In this document: positions 39,780 through 52,186 of the stretch, piece after piece | Layout of the letters: each line of letters begins with the position of its first letter | Position numbering within the stretch: position 1 is the stretch's first letter | Assembly: GCA_036785705.1 (NCBI GenBank) | Contig: JAWUZG010000005.1 | Location: forward strand, 3,409,501 to 3,473,500 | Direction of reading: 5' to 3' | Source of the DNA: Acanthornis magna | Taxonomy: Eukaryota > Chordata > Aves > Passeriformes > Acanthizidae | Length of the DNA stretch: 64,000 nucleotides | The notes under the pieces: generated by a model | The model's database searches: none | Told to the model about the DNA's origin: nothing | The model's input: only the letters and a program-made list of their open reading frames with translations | Position numbers and translations under genes: made by a program

Positions 39780-40460
39780 ACATCTCTGGAAGGCATTTCA
39801 GAATAATTGAATGCATCATAATTTCCCTATTAATACATATCTCATATTACAGATTATGCATGAAATGTTCACATTATCTGTTACTTTTTGTTAACGTCTT
39901 GCTCCTTGCCAGTAAATTTAATACACAGAGTGAATCAGCATGCCATGATGAAGGGATAGGTTACTGATAGCCATTTTTTCAGGATTCAGTAGAAAATTAA
40001 AGTAAATCGATCATTTTATAGCCCCACTGGAATGTCTACAAGGGCATGTTGCTAAGCAAATGGTAATTTAAATGTACTGTGTAATTTTTCTAAGCAATTT
40101 ACTGAAAGCAGATTTTATTTCTCACTTACTTAATATCAGATGCTCTTTATCTGTTAGTGCATGATGTATCAGTTATAGAAAAATTATTAATCTATGGTTT
40201 AATCAAATGGTAAATATACAGTGATTTGACAGCCAGTATATGTATTAGGATGTCTTAATTCACGTGAATTACAGTAAAATCACTTGCTATTATCTTAAAA
40301 GACACAAGATTATTAAATTACATACATAAAAAACACAGTAAGTTCCAGGTAACTCAGCATAAATCCTAAAGAAACAGTAATCCAGCTGTCTATTATATTT
40401 CACAAAACCCAGCAATACTTGTCATTTGCACTTTATTTCATTTTTTTGCATGAACAGATC
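39780..40460. promoter_or_regulatory. Candidate conserved non-coding block
   Basis: About 680 bases with no open frame of 60 codons, no simple repeat and no transposon, very few CpG and many homeodomain-, POU- and SOX-like short cores, for example TTATGCATGAAAT near 39,855 and repeated TTAAT and AATTA. The look is that of a long vertebrate conserved non-coding element. No computed conservation supports it here. Confidence 0.28.
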
Positions 40461-43400
40461 CACTCTTTCAAAAGTTATCCAGCAACGGGGAACACAGCAC
40501 TCATTACGGAACCCACAGAATCCACCCAGCTTAAAAATGAAATCGTGGAAATGAAAATTGGGATGGGATTTAAAAAAATGCCATGAATGTTTCAAGGCGA
40601 TTAATTACCAGCTGGGTGGGAGCTGTGCCCAATTTATACATTCAGTGCACATATAGTGCTTTTAACAAAGAATATTTAACGTATACCCAGGTAACTCCTC
40701 GCCCTTGTTTAGGCAAAATGCCAGGTGGCTTTCAGTGCAAATTCTGCCTCAAAGGCAGAAGGATCAGGTTCATCGGAGTATTTTAACTTTAAGAATGCTT
40801 CCAAGTATGAGAATAGTTTAAAAAACAAATAAGGCCATAGAAAATAATCCCTCTCTGCCCCCCCCAGCCTCTAAAATGGGCTTGATGACAGCCTTCATTT
40901 TTATGAAATACAAAGAAGTCTCCATTTATCCTTCAGGTTCCTTAGAATGAATGTAGGGTCCTCCTACTGCTGATGCACAAAATGTATTATTGTCATTAAT
41001 GAAAAAGTTAATGGGCCATTTTCTTATATATCAATTTACATTTTACAATTTGAGTATACAAATGATATGTACAGCAGAGAGCTGATTATTTTTGCTCAAG
41101 GAAATAGTTTTAATGTGTTTTATGGACATCAAATGTTGTGAATAATGATGCATCCACAGAATGCAAATAGGATGACAGTTCTTGTGCTGTGATCAACAGT
41201 CCTTGGATAAAAGGTCTGCAGCGACAATAATATTCTATGGAGGGTCTGAACAGTAAAAAATGGGAAACAAGAGGATACCGTGATGTTCAAAATGTACACC
41301 AGGAGAAAGATTTGAAATTGTCACTAACAGCATTATTCCACAACTACAGCGGAATGGCAATTTCCAAGTGAAATACCCCCCCAGTTTGGGGGTTTTCCCA
41401 ACAAATGGGTCATCTGGCCTTTTTAAATAGCTTTTTTTCTCAAGTTGAAACTTCTGTTTTTAACCAAATATGCTTATCTGGTGCATGCCCCATATTACAC
41501 GAGGCCAGCAAAATTTATTAGCAGCATGTCCCAGATGTCTGAGGCTGTAAATCTCCCCAGACAGGCCGGGCAGGGGGAGTGACCACACTCCATCATGGCA
41601 CGGGGAGCAGGGCACCATCCCTCACAACATCCAGGGGCTCCCCAGGACCGTCTCCATGAAAGGCTGCTTTTCCTAGGGGAGGAATTGCACTCGCTCCCGG
41701 CAGGGGGTTCCAAAGGGGACTGGTTGTATTCATAGGACTGAAGTCATCACTGCCTTTGGGACCTGAAATCACCCTGATCCAAGGGCAGAGGAAAGATTTA
41801 GGGCAGCTGCTTTGCACCCCAGTTCTGCACACCGCAATTCCCTATCACGCTCATGAGGAAGATTTCCTATCATATATTTGGATCCTATTTGAAAAATAAA
41901 GTACAAGATACATGATCAGACAGAACTAAAGAATTCGAATGCTTCCTTCCACAGCACTGGGCTAATTTTCACCGGGATATGTTTGTGGATTGTTACCAGA
42001 CCTGCAAACTGTTTTCTAGAGTTTCTCACTATGGCTATAAAAAGAGGTGAAATTATTTTTAAAGTAAGTTTTTAAATTGTTTATGATGCAGCAATCCATG
42101 TTAAAATGCAACACAGGATTTTAATTTCTTTTTCCCCCCAAATCCAACGCTGATAAACAAACTCTGCTGTGCCAGCACTCCTTGCGTAGTCTCAGATTTC
42201 AAGATATACTTCAGTTACAGTGGCCTGTGTAAATCAATCTTAACCCAGGGTATTAGAAACAGAGTTACCCAAAAGATATTCAGTTCATGGAGTGGAGGGG
42301 GGAAAGTAAGACCAGATGTTGTGGTGGGGTTCACCTTTGCTCCGTGTGCTGTGTGCAGTGCCCCGTAACCACTGGCTCTGTCAGCAGAGAGGAGGGAGTC
42401 TAGTGCTTGCTGAGGTTTTTACAAAGGCATTTAAAGAAAATGGAAAGCATGACTGGTCTGACGCGCCTCTAAAGGCTCAGATGTTGCCAAAAGACAACTG
42501 TGTGCCACATTCCAAAGCCTACACAATATTCTGGGTACAAACCCTGCCAAAGTGCTTTTCCTTGGTCTCCCCGAACTCCTGGGCATTGCACCTGAGCACA
42601 GTTACAAGGGAAGAAAATATAGAGTTATGTCAGTTCATTGCTGTGCGCCCTAATTAAAGTCAAGGTGACAACTAGAGCTGTACGTGAGCTGAAATACTGT
42701 GCATGGATACCAATACAGGAATTGAGGTTGGGAAACCTCCAGGAAGCTGCAGTGGGAACTTCAAACACGTCTTCTCCCACTTTCCAAAATTCAGGCTGAT
42801 GACAGAGCTCTGCCTAGAAATTAGAATCATGAACAAATTTAAGTTGATGCCATTTAGCTGATAAAAACTGGCAGACTGAGGGCCTCATTCTCTGGTTCCA
42901 CCTGAGGTTTCTTCTCATGAGGGAAATGGGACAGAATTCCCTTCAGGAGCCCCTTATGCTGGAGCACAGAGAGTTCACTGGAGGCACTTTCTGTGTGATT
43001 CAGGTAGCAGGAGGACAGCAAAGCTCTTGGCCACCTTTGGCTGCTCTCTTTGCAACCAGAACTTGGGTGGTGCACATCTGTCATTCCCAATCCTTGTTTT
43101 TGGGACACCAGTGCTGATTAACCCACACTGGCAGCAGTGCGATCGGGATAAAATCTATCCGGTCACATCAACAACAACAAAACATTTTTCAGGCTGGTGC
43201 TGGGGAATCTAATTAAGCATGAAGCAAACCATCAGCGTTTTGGGGGCTGTGCAATCTCTTCGCCATTATGCTAAATCTCGATAGAATTTGAACAGCTTTA
43301 CACACAAAACACCACCCTGGAAGCATTTTAACCATACTTTGAGCTGATCATCTGTACAAAGCCAATGTTACATGAAGTGACAATTCGGTGCCATCACCCC

Positions 43401-45234
43401 GTTCCTTTAATTAGCATTTCTAATTTCTTCCAAATCTCCTTCCAACAAAACAAAGCTTCTGATCAGAGGGAAGGGCTCATGTGTGCAGCACTACCTCACC
43501 CCAGAGTGACTGCAAGGAAAACAGAGGAGGGCACTTATCTGCTCTGAGCTCCAGGTGTTTGTTGTGACACATCCGCGCTGATCCCATCTCCAGTGGAACA
43601 GGGAGACAGTCAGAGCTGGAGCCTCTCCCACACACAACGCGAGGATTTCACCCTGCGCACAGAGCTCTCCTCAGGATGCTCTGTGAGCAGCGCTAGCACA
43701 GCCCAGCCAGGGCACACAGAGAACACATGGATTTTAGAGTCACCGTGAAAAAACAGAGAAGAAAAGAAACATTCCCTCAAAGTGAGCCATGTTAATAAAA
43801 CAAAAATACAATTCTCCCAAAGATGACAGGCACAATCTTCTTTTTTTTTTTTTTTTTCCTGTTAAGATAGCAATCCATCCTGAAAAACATAACAAATATC
43901 CTGCTGCACATTGATGCATTTTGTTACAACACAAAACTCTCCACTAGCAAAAACACTTGGAATTTGTAATCAAGAGTAAGATTTGCTGTATTTTAGGATA
44001 TGTGCATCAAGATGCAACTTCTCTGAATAATACCAATAATTGTCTTTTTTATCATTCTGTATCAAACTGTAACTTAACTGTGTCAGGGAAGCTGGGAAAA
44101 AAAAACAAACAGGAAAATCTGATGAACAGCTTTTTCAAAATATTGATCCGATCCAAGTCCTGGTCACCCAAACACCTCACTGATTATAGACGGAGGGGGA
44201 GGTAGGCACTCTGTAGGGACATATTTCCTCTGAAGGCATTAGGTACTGGGAGGATGTTTGCTTTTAAGCATGTGGTAAAGTGTTTTGATGAACAAGGATG
44301 AATACAGGTTTGCCTGTGTCTAAATGCTTTTTGGACTGCAGGTCATCTTTATGTTTACAAAAATACAAACAACATCTATTTATTTTCAGTTACCTGCTCC
44401 TTGTTGTTTGCTATTAACTTCCTGAACATGATCACAGCACGTTTGGTTATAAGGAAAAAGCACCACTGAAGACTGAAACTAGCAAAGACAGCATCAGCCT
44501 CAATAAAAGGAAGCATTTTGTACAGCATTTTTGTGGTACAAAAAAAAAATAATTTTGAGCATAATCTTTCTCGCACTTAACACTCCAAAGATGTTCGGTT
44601 GTGAGGTGGAAAGATGGGATTCAAATTTATGAAGGTAAATTTGTTATTTAAAAAAGCAAGGATAAAAGATCATGCAAATCAGAGGCTTTGATTGGTATCT
44701 CTATTCTAGGAACTGATTATTAAAAGCAAGCAACTGGAGTTGGCCAGATATTTATTTACCTGTTAGCCAAAACTCCCGATTTGCCGTCAAGCTGAGAACT
44801 CAATGACAACACCAAAGCATCTGTAATTCCCATGGTTTAGCAACCAGGATTCACTTCCTGCCATGTGCCACCAGCTCAGTTCTGGTTTGCTGATGTCCAG
44901 CCCAACGCCTAATTCACTGTAAGCAAGCCCCCTCTCCCTTCCAAGTCATCTAACCCAAATGTTGCCAGTAGAGGTGACTGAAAATGGACTCCTTTTCCTG
45001 GGAATTCTAAGCAATCTTCCTGGAGGAGCTGGTTCACCACCACTGCTTCCTAAGAAGCCCTAAGAGATGTTCTTCCCTGGAGCAACAGTTTGTGCAGGTA
45101 CTCTGCCTAACCTCCAAGTTGTAGCAGAGGAGTAGTAATTTTTGAACAATGTATTTACTTAATTGTGCCAGTGGGTATCATTTGCACATTTTGCTTTCTG
45201 TGGAAATCATCTCCTTCATTTTAAAGGTGTAAAA
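40461..45234. other. Non-coding DNA
   Basis: No supported gene; the largest frame is 113 codons (42,316-42,657 plus) and has no known domain. The AT-rich segment at 40,975-41,170 resembles the candidate conserved blocks. The 41,490-41,830 and 43,560-43,730 parts are GC-richer. A long T run lies at 43,840-43,857. No transposon was recognised. Confidence 0.6.
43840..43857. repeat. Poly-T run
   Basis: About eighteen T in a row following CACAATCTTC. On the minus strand it is a poly-A run; it gives a lysine run in a short minus-strand frame (43,740-43,934) that should not be called a gene. No retroposon body is visible beside it. Confidence 0.88.
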
Positions 45235-45277
45235 ATTGAACCTCGTGAAGGTTAAACGGCTTGTCAAGAATTACTGT

Positions 45278-45362
45278 AATCCTGATTCTGACACTAACTA
45301 GCTGTGCCAATTTGGATTTGTCACTTCATTTCTCCAAGCCGCTCCTTCCCCATTTGTAATGT
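45278..45362 (+). mobile_element. MIR-type ancient SINE core
   Basis: The segment follows the MIR consensus in order: AATCCTGATTCTGACACT (MIR: AATCCCGGCTCTGCCACT), then AACTAGCTGTG, then a diverged TTGGATTTGTCACTTCATTT, then CTCCAAGCC, then CCCCATTTGTAATG (MIR: CTCATCTGTAAAATG). MIR is a tRNA-derived SINE of the CORE group that was active in early amniotes and mammals; old relics (MIR1_Amn-like) persist in birds. The match is recognised from memory and is strongly diverged, as expected of such an old copy. The element may extend to about 45,235 on the left and 45,420 on the right. Confidence 0.72.
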
Positions 45363-46214
45363 CACTTCCAAACTTTATTTAGTGGCAAAGTGCTAATGTA
45401 AGTGCAAAGTATTACTAATCCTGTGTGCGGCAGACACTGGGATGTAATTCAAGATCTTCTGGCTCCCAGTCCTGTGCTTAACTCCGTAGATCTCGAGATT
45501 GCTGAGGACTGTCTTCCCTTTTTCCATCTTTTCACAGACAAAGGGTTGGGGGGTTCTCTTGTGAACCTCATTAGAAAAAATATTTCTGCCAATTTTAAGA
45601 GATTTTTACTTCTAGATGCTCTCTGAAAAATACACAACTTTTTAACTAGAGAAATAGACCACAAAATATTTTGGCCGGTCCTGTTCATTACTATTCTGCA
45701 TAATTGGCAGCAGGAGTACATAAAGACAGACAGAAAGATAGAAGAAATCTAAATGGGAATTAAAGACTGTTGTTTTAATTGGGCTGGGAGGGGAAACATA
45801 GGAAGATGTGACCTGCAGCTCAGTTGTTTATTAAAGTCATCATCTCTGTGCCTTAGGTGAAAATCATGGTGCAGCCTCCTTGCAGATTTTCACATTTCCA
45901 GCTGTCTAGCAGGAAGCCACATTGATCTTTAGGCACTGAACAACTCAGGATGCCGAGGTACAGCCAGAACCCTGGGCTCATTTGTTCCACAAAAGGTTAT
46001 TGCTGCTCCTTGATAAGAAGTTTTAATTGGGTTGTAAAATTCTTCTGTCCCATAGTTTCTTCCTGACCTCCAAGTAAACAAATTAACACATATGTGGGAT
46101 GTGCTATTCTGTGCAAATCTGGAAAGGAGTTTCTGAGTGTATTTTCCAAATCATCACCTGATTTAGGACTGCGAAGTAGCTCAAGGAAACACAGGTTTTG
46201 ATGGGATCCAGCAG

Positions 46215-46399
46215 GAAAGGGCTGTCAAACATCTGAACAGGCTGCCAAGGGAAGTGGTGGAGCCACCATTCCTGAAGAGATTTAGAAGATGTGTAGATGT
46301 GGCACTGAGAGACGTGGATTAGTGGTGCCCTTGGAAGTGCTGGGTTACCACTGGACTCCTTGCTCTTTGGGTTTTCCAACCAAACCATTCAGTGATCCC
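46215..46399 (+). mobile_element. CR1 LINE, 3' end fragment
   Basis: The plus strand carries CR1 3' blocks in order: TCAAACATCTGAACAGGCTG, CCAAGGGAAGTGGTGGAG, CACCATTCCTGAAGAGATTT, AGATGTGTAGATGTGGCACT, GTGGATTAGTGGTGCCCTTG, GAAGTGCTGGGTTACC and TTGGACTC-like ACTGGACTC. It ends TTTTCCAACCAAACCATTCA before a decayed terminal repeat. The element is on the plus strand and 5'-truncated. It belongs to the CR1 group with a 'fixed GTGGTGGAGTCACC' tail, a different subtype from the copy at 9.7 kb. It is more decayed and therefore probably older. Confidence 0.88.
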
Positions 46400-47964
46400 A
46401 AGCACTGATGTTTTATCCAGAAGCACCCAACCCTGACTTGGCTTGTTCAGGCACCGGGCACGAGACCCTGCCCCGCTCCGGGAGCACTGCAAGCATTCCC
46501 CCAGGGCAGCACTGCCAGCTCTGAGCAGCGTCGTGACAGCAGCCAGTCTGAGGTCTGCCAGAGCATATTTAATTACAGATAACACTTTATATGTCAAATG
46601 TGTCTGAGGAAAAAAAGCATCCTAGGAGGAGTCATTTCCCATGCTTTCATTATAAATGGCTGCAAGTGGACAATAAACACATGATGCAACTCATTATTCC
46701 CTTTGGGCCTGGCTTTTATCAGAAGTTCATTAGATTCTCCTGGCTTGGAGCAGGTATCCTTTTCCAACATCAGTTCCTTTGTATTTAGTGTGGAAGGCAC
46801 CTACTCGCTCTGGCACAGGGCCATGAAAAGAGGAGCTCCTACAAAGGAGACCAGAAAGTTCTTTATGGCTGACAAGTCTGTCATGTTTTCCTGCCCTTTA
46901 GCAGTCAGTTTAACAGAAGGAGAGACAGAACAAAGAAACAGCCCTCAGTTTGTTATTGGCCAACAGAGCTGCCATTTGTTTCTGTAGTTAAGCAGCAGGT
47001 ATTGATTTTTAGGTCAAAGTCACGTTGCATAATTCTCCCATTTCCAGAGCAGAAACAAGGGTGGCTTCACCCACCATTTTGTCCTGGAAGAGCCAGGCTG
47101 CCGTGCTACAAATCCACACGATTTTCCACAGCTCCGTGCGTTTCCCACAGCCCTGCTCGGGGAGCTGAGCCATGCTGAAGCAATTCAGGGGTAGATGTGC
47201 AGCTTGCTTAAACAGCTCAGCCTGCCGTGGGCCTGGGGGAGCTCTGGCCAATTTGCAGAGCAGAGGATGTGGCTCATGGTGCTCTGCCCCGCTCCGTGCC
47301 AGGAGCGCGGGCGAGATCACCGGAGGGGGCTCGGGGCCTTTGGGGGATGCTGAGGCTCACGCAGGAAAGGTTAGAACTGGCCACTTTCTTGTTTGTTTAA
47401 CTCCACCAGCTTCCTTCTACGAAATCCTATTTACTCTGCTGCTCTTTTGTGGCAAGGAGAGTAAATATTAGCTTAATGTAGAGAATCTAAGTAACACTGA
47501 ATGGGAAAAAGAAAGAGTAGCAGGAGAGGATGTAACAAAATGTGCCTTTAACTCAGTCAGTGCTTCAGTTTGGTTATTATTGTTATTATTATTTTTTGTT
47601 TATTGGGCTGCTGCCTCTGGAGGTTCCTAGCAGGAATAGTGCTAGGATTGGACACTAAACAGCTTCCCTCATGAGAAATGGAGGACAAACCTTTCTAGGG
47701 GATGAAAGCATTAATATTATGCCTTTTTTACCTGCTGCCTCCCAAAAAGCTCTGGCAGAGCTGGCAAGTGACCTCCACCCCACAATCCAGTGCCTGTTTC
47801 TGGCCACATTCAGCCCGTTCTCCACTGGCAGAGTCACTTCTGTCACTTCTGTGACTGAAGCATGGTGAGAAGAGCAGGGCTGCACTTGGGTTCGGTTTCT
47901 TAAGGTGAGCTGAACAGTTAAACCTCCCTCTTTTGTGAGTTAACCATTTTTATTTTTCTTCCAG
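46400..47964. other. Non-coding DNA, GC-richer parts
   Basis: Parts at 46,430-46,560 and 47,100-47,350 are GC-richer, with some CpG but not enough for a clear CpG island. Overlapping frames of 90-103 codons on both strands have no domain. A TTA/TTG run lies near 47,573-47,595. No transposon or RNA gene identified. Confidence 0.55.
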
Positions 47965-48065
47965 CTGCCACCAAGCTGATTCCGGACTAATGGTTTACGG
48001 CAGTGGATGAGAGAGATCAGATTTCTCCAAGACACAGGGCAGAAAAACTAAAACTGAAGCGACAA
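47965..48065 (+). other. Exon-like segment, non-coding
   Basis: A strong acceptor-like site, TTTTTATTTTTCTTCCAG, ends at 47,964 and a donor-like GTTAGT starts at 48,066, delimiting 101 nt. Stops occur in all three plus-strand frames, so if it is an exon it belongs to an untranslated region or a long non-coding RNA. The base before the donor is A rather than the preferred G. Splice-like pairs of this quality also occur by chance in 64 kb. Confidence 0.15.
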
Positions 48066-49849
48066 GTTAGTATCTTGCTGGAAAGTTGGTTTGGATAATG
48101 AATTGTGATATAAGTGATGGGCTTATCTTGATAAAAAGTAAAGAAATGCCATGTTTGTGTTTATTTTGAGATTCAGAGAGCCAAATCCAGCTACTGGCTG
48201 AGCAGGTGAAAGTGTCACTGACTTCAGTGCATTTCCCTGTGTTTAAATCCCTCCCGGTGGTTTGATCTATTCCCAGCTCCTCGCGGAAACAGAATTTGGT
48301 TCATGAGCACTCGGAATCACCACAACTTTGGCCCATCTTAAACAATAGTGAAAAAAGGCACTTTTAATTCAGAAGAAATGCCAGTCTCGCTGTCATTCAA
48401 GCCCACATTGGTAAACCACTTTCTAAGGCTTTTCTTCCTTTTTGTTCAGAAACCTGCCATTTTTACATTTTATCCTCTTCATTCCAGCAATATCTGCCAA
48501 TCATTTTGATTCTGCCAGCTCTCCTTTATTAATTGACTAACTACTGGAATAACCTACCAGTATTTAGCAGACTTCTATCCCCAAATAATTGCTCTGGAAA
48601 TTAAATATATTTAACTGTTTCATCCTCTTCTTGAAACCACATTCCTTCATTTTCCTCATTCCCACCAACAGGAGCACACTGTAGTCCAAACAAACACTGA
48701 TACTTTGATGATAAACCCCAAACTAAAGAAGTTTCCTGGTTTTTAAATATCACTTGGATGCAGAGCTGCATTATTGGTGTGTGCGTGGCCATGTGAAGGA
48801 AGAAGACCTAATGAGAGAGGGCAGTCAAAGCTCAGTGAGGTTGGGTGAGCAACTATTTAATGACTCTGAAATTGCTGTTTATTTTACAGTACATCATCCC
48901 AACCCTCAAGGATGTAAAAGCCAGGCAGAAATATTCTAAATCAAATTTGGGATTTATTTTTGTTTCAAACTTGATATACTCCAAGTTTCTTACGGCCCTG
49001 ATGTAAGATAAAAGTTCACTTTAGATCCACATAAATCAAAACAACGAAGATCCTCTTAGGAAGAAAAATGTAGAATTTCTTAATACGTAGAACAATGTTT
49101 AAGCAGCACAGAATAAGCAAATTCTCACATGGGAACAGCTGAAGTCAAGTCTAAATATATGAACTTCATTTGAAAATGGCACTTTTAAAGGAGTTCAGTG
49201 GTTTCACAGACTAAAAAGGTAGCATGGGGAGTCTAAAGCACTCCAGGGATTTCAGATGGAATCCCACTGTGGTTTGTCAAGTGGGGAATCATAACCTTAA
49301 AAGAACTGAATTTCTCGGCCTTGACTTGCTGAGCAAGGAGGAACTTCTTTGGATGAAGTAGCTCAGGTAGGAACAAAAAAAATCCACCCAGAGAACTCCA
49401 AGTAGTGGTGCAAGATTCCTCTAAAGCCAAGCTGGAGATCCATGGTCCCTCCAGCACCTCGGGGAAAGCACTGGAGCATCCCAAAGCCAGGAGAAATGAT
49501 CATTCATTGCCCAAAGAGCCCGACTGCCTTACAGCTATTGTAATAGTCACCAGAGCGGGTGGAAAGGAAATTTTTGAAAACGTAGATTCCAGAAGTTTCA
49601 GTTTGTACTAAAATAAAACATATTTAGCCCTTGGGCACTAATTGGGTATTTTGGTACTTTGCTCTTGGAATGTAGATTTTCATCTTACTTTACCTCTGCT
49701 GCCATTTTATTGGAATATATTTAGAAATGTTGCTCTACAAATAAAGTCATGGCTGAACTCTCGTGGCAAAGCTGCACAGATTCCAACCCTTTATTCTTTA
49801 TTATCAACTCTGATCACAGAATAACCAGCATTTTGTGCTACACAAAAAA
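48066..49849. other. Non-coding DNA
   Basis: No supported gene. Frames are at most 83 codons and lie on both strands. No recognised repeat, RNA gene or regulatory cluster. Composition is AT-rich and uniform. Confidence 0.65.
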
Positions 49850-50860
49850 ATCTGTTTTATTTATGCCTCTCTACAATTTAATGTAAACAATGTGACTTAT
49901 AGAGAAAATATATATATCAAAAACAATAAGGTAATGAACTAAGTTCACTTTAAAGCAGGTTTGAAGTTTTCTTCCAGCATTAATTAGAATTTTCAGTGGA
50001 ATTTTGCTTTATTTTTTTAAAGTGGTTTATAATTATATTTTATTTTTAATGAGAACCAGTAATGAAAAACATAAATAGTGTATCCTTTAATGATCAACAC
50101 ACTGACTAATTCCACTAATGCTGAGTAGCATGTGCTGAAATGATGGATTATCTTAAAATATAATTTTACTAGCTCTGCTATGTAATTTGTTAAGCATTTA
50201 GTAATAAGTATGTCTAATAAAATATGAAAAAAATATTTAGAAAATGAACCATAATTTTAATATAATTTTAATTAATGGGAGTGCAATTGCAGTGGTTTAA
50301 ATTACATTCCCAGTGGTAAAAAGCCTTTCAAACCTAATTTGTAAGCCAAGATGGTGGCTTTAATGACTGGCAGCAAAGTTTCTTCAACAGATTTCATGGG
50401 GCATGATCCAAAGATAATAGGTTTTCAGCCCAATGACAATCCAATTACAATGCCAATCAAAGCCAACTTCATGCACTCTAATTATCAGATTTAGCTGTCA
50501 GTTCAAATACAAACATAACACTTTTATTTAAATAAAAATTTAATTTAGAAAAAAGAAGACTTCATGTGTGATTTATTGAGATTGCAAGAGCAATCTAACT
50601 TATTTCTCTAGTAATATAATAAAATCAGTCTTGTATTAAAAATGTGAAAACTTTTCATTCTCCTGTATGTGCTATGCTGTATTATTCAGGAGTTAATTTA
50701 AGCAAAAAAAGCATAACATAACATGGCAGCAGATATTTGCAGACTAGAAGTAGGTTAAATAGAGTAGCAAGGTTTCAATGAGACAAAACTCCAAGTGAAT
50801 AAATGACAAAACCTAATTAGTTTTTTACCAGTAATCAGGAGAAGCTGTGTTAAGACCACA
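49850..50860. promoter_or_regulatory. Candidate conserved non-coding element (about 1 kb)
   Basis: About 1 kb without an open frame of 60 codons, without a recognisable transposon and with almost no CpG. The core at about 50,320-50,520 is less AT-rich than its flanks and dense in recognisable binding cores. These include an 11-nt phased CCAAT/ACAAT array (50,430-50,462), a TCF/LEF-like ATCAAAG, a CTAATTATC homeodomain core, and TGGCTTTAATGACTGGCAGC-type non-repetitive text. This is the strongest enhancer-like stretch of the window by eye. Conservation and activity are not shown by the sequence alone. Confidence 0.35.
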
Positions 50861-52186
50861 GCCCATTTATATGGGTCTGGCACAAGGAATTTATTGTAGC
50901 TTTCTTCCCTTTCCCTTCTGCTCCTGTGCACAAGGAGTGTGTAAATGCACAGCTTTTTATTATATACATGTATTTATTTGGATGCACGCAGAAGAAATAT
51001 GTAAGTTATAAAAAACCACAACAAACGTTACCTTAAAATGAATTTAATGTTCCAAATATAGGCATCTCCCAGCTGAAATAGCCCCATGGTACCTACTGAC
51101 TGCAACCTTGCTGTTATTCTCTCTCTCTATCAAAAGTTATTATTTATTAATTAACATCATTATAAAGTTCTCAATATAGGAAGGAAAAGCTAGTTCAGGA
51201 CTCTGTATGCTCTAATACATTACAGCACAATTACCAATTCAGGCTTGGTTGAAACAGAGGTAATTGTCCTATAACATATTTAATACCTATAAAATCCTGT
51301 CTCCCCACAACTACAAGAAATAGGAGAAAAGAATTAGCGAAGGAGCAATTATTCTACCATTCTTTAGGAATATGAACTAATTTCCCCTGGCCATTTCCTG
51401 CCCCTGGTTTATATCAGCTCCTGGCTGTTTGGCAGCTTGTTGGGTACAGCCAGCACAGCGAAGGGAGCAGATCCTACAGGCTCCCATCTTCGGGGGATTC
51501 CAAAAAAATATGTCCAGCACATGCTTCATGTAACAAAAGCGAGTCCTATGTTCGGGCTCACAAAGCCAAAGGATAACATCGTGATAGGTGCAAATGCTAA
51601 GAACAAACTCAAATTCCAAATCTTTGGAATCCATTTCTATAGCTCCACCATATCCAAACACTGTAATGGAAGGCAAAATCCTGAATTAGAATAGCAACTG
51701 TTGGCTTGCCTGTGCTCACCTTTTATTTTAATCCTTTATGCTCCTTCTGCTATGACATGTTCTTTGTCATAAAGCCCAAGCCATGCCAGCCTCACCCTCC
51801 ATCTACTTTCCATCATGTAATTCCCAAAACATTTCACTCCTCTCCCTCTCTCTTTCAGGTGTCCATGACATCATTCTTTGCCACTGCGAGGGACTCAACC
51901 TCATGACCACTGTGCAAATGCAAAGAAAAGGATTTCAGGAACTGGAATAAATGAGAAGGAGAGGTATCACATTTATATATAATTCTGAGCTGATCATCAA
52001 TCTGAAGGTGGAGCCACCAGATTCTTGAACTAACCATCATTGCTCATGATTTGAGGTTCTAAATAGCCATGTAATCTTTGCATTTGAATCCATAATGATT
52101 TCAGAGTTCAGCCAACAAAGAAATATGAAATGGAAGGGCAGAGCTGAGTTCAGCAGTGTTCCATTTAAACCTCTCTGGAGATAACC
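50861..52186. other. Non-coding DNA
   Basis: No supported gene. A very strong pyrimidine tract and AG (CTCCCTCTCTCTTTCAG) ends at 51,858 on the plus strand, but the following sequence shows no convincing exon end. Overlapping frames at 51,377-51,906 have no domain. No repeat recognised. Confidence 0.6.

Noticed and set aside
51859..51950. Very strong pyrimidine tract and AG, possible exon
   Set aside because: No convincing donor and no coding character beyond chance.
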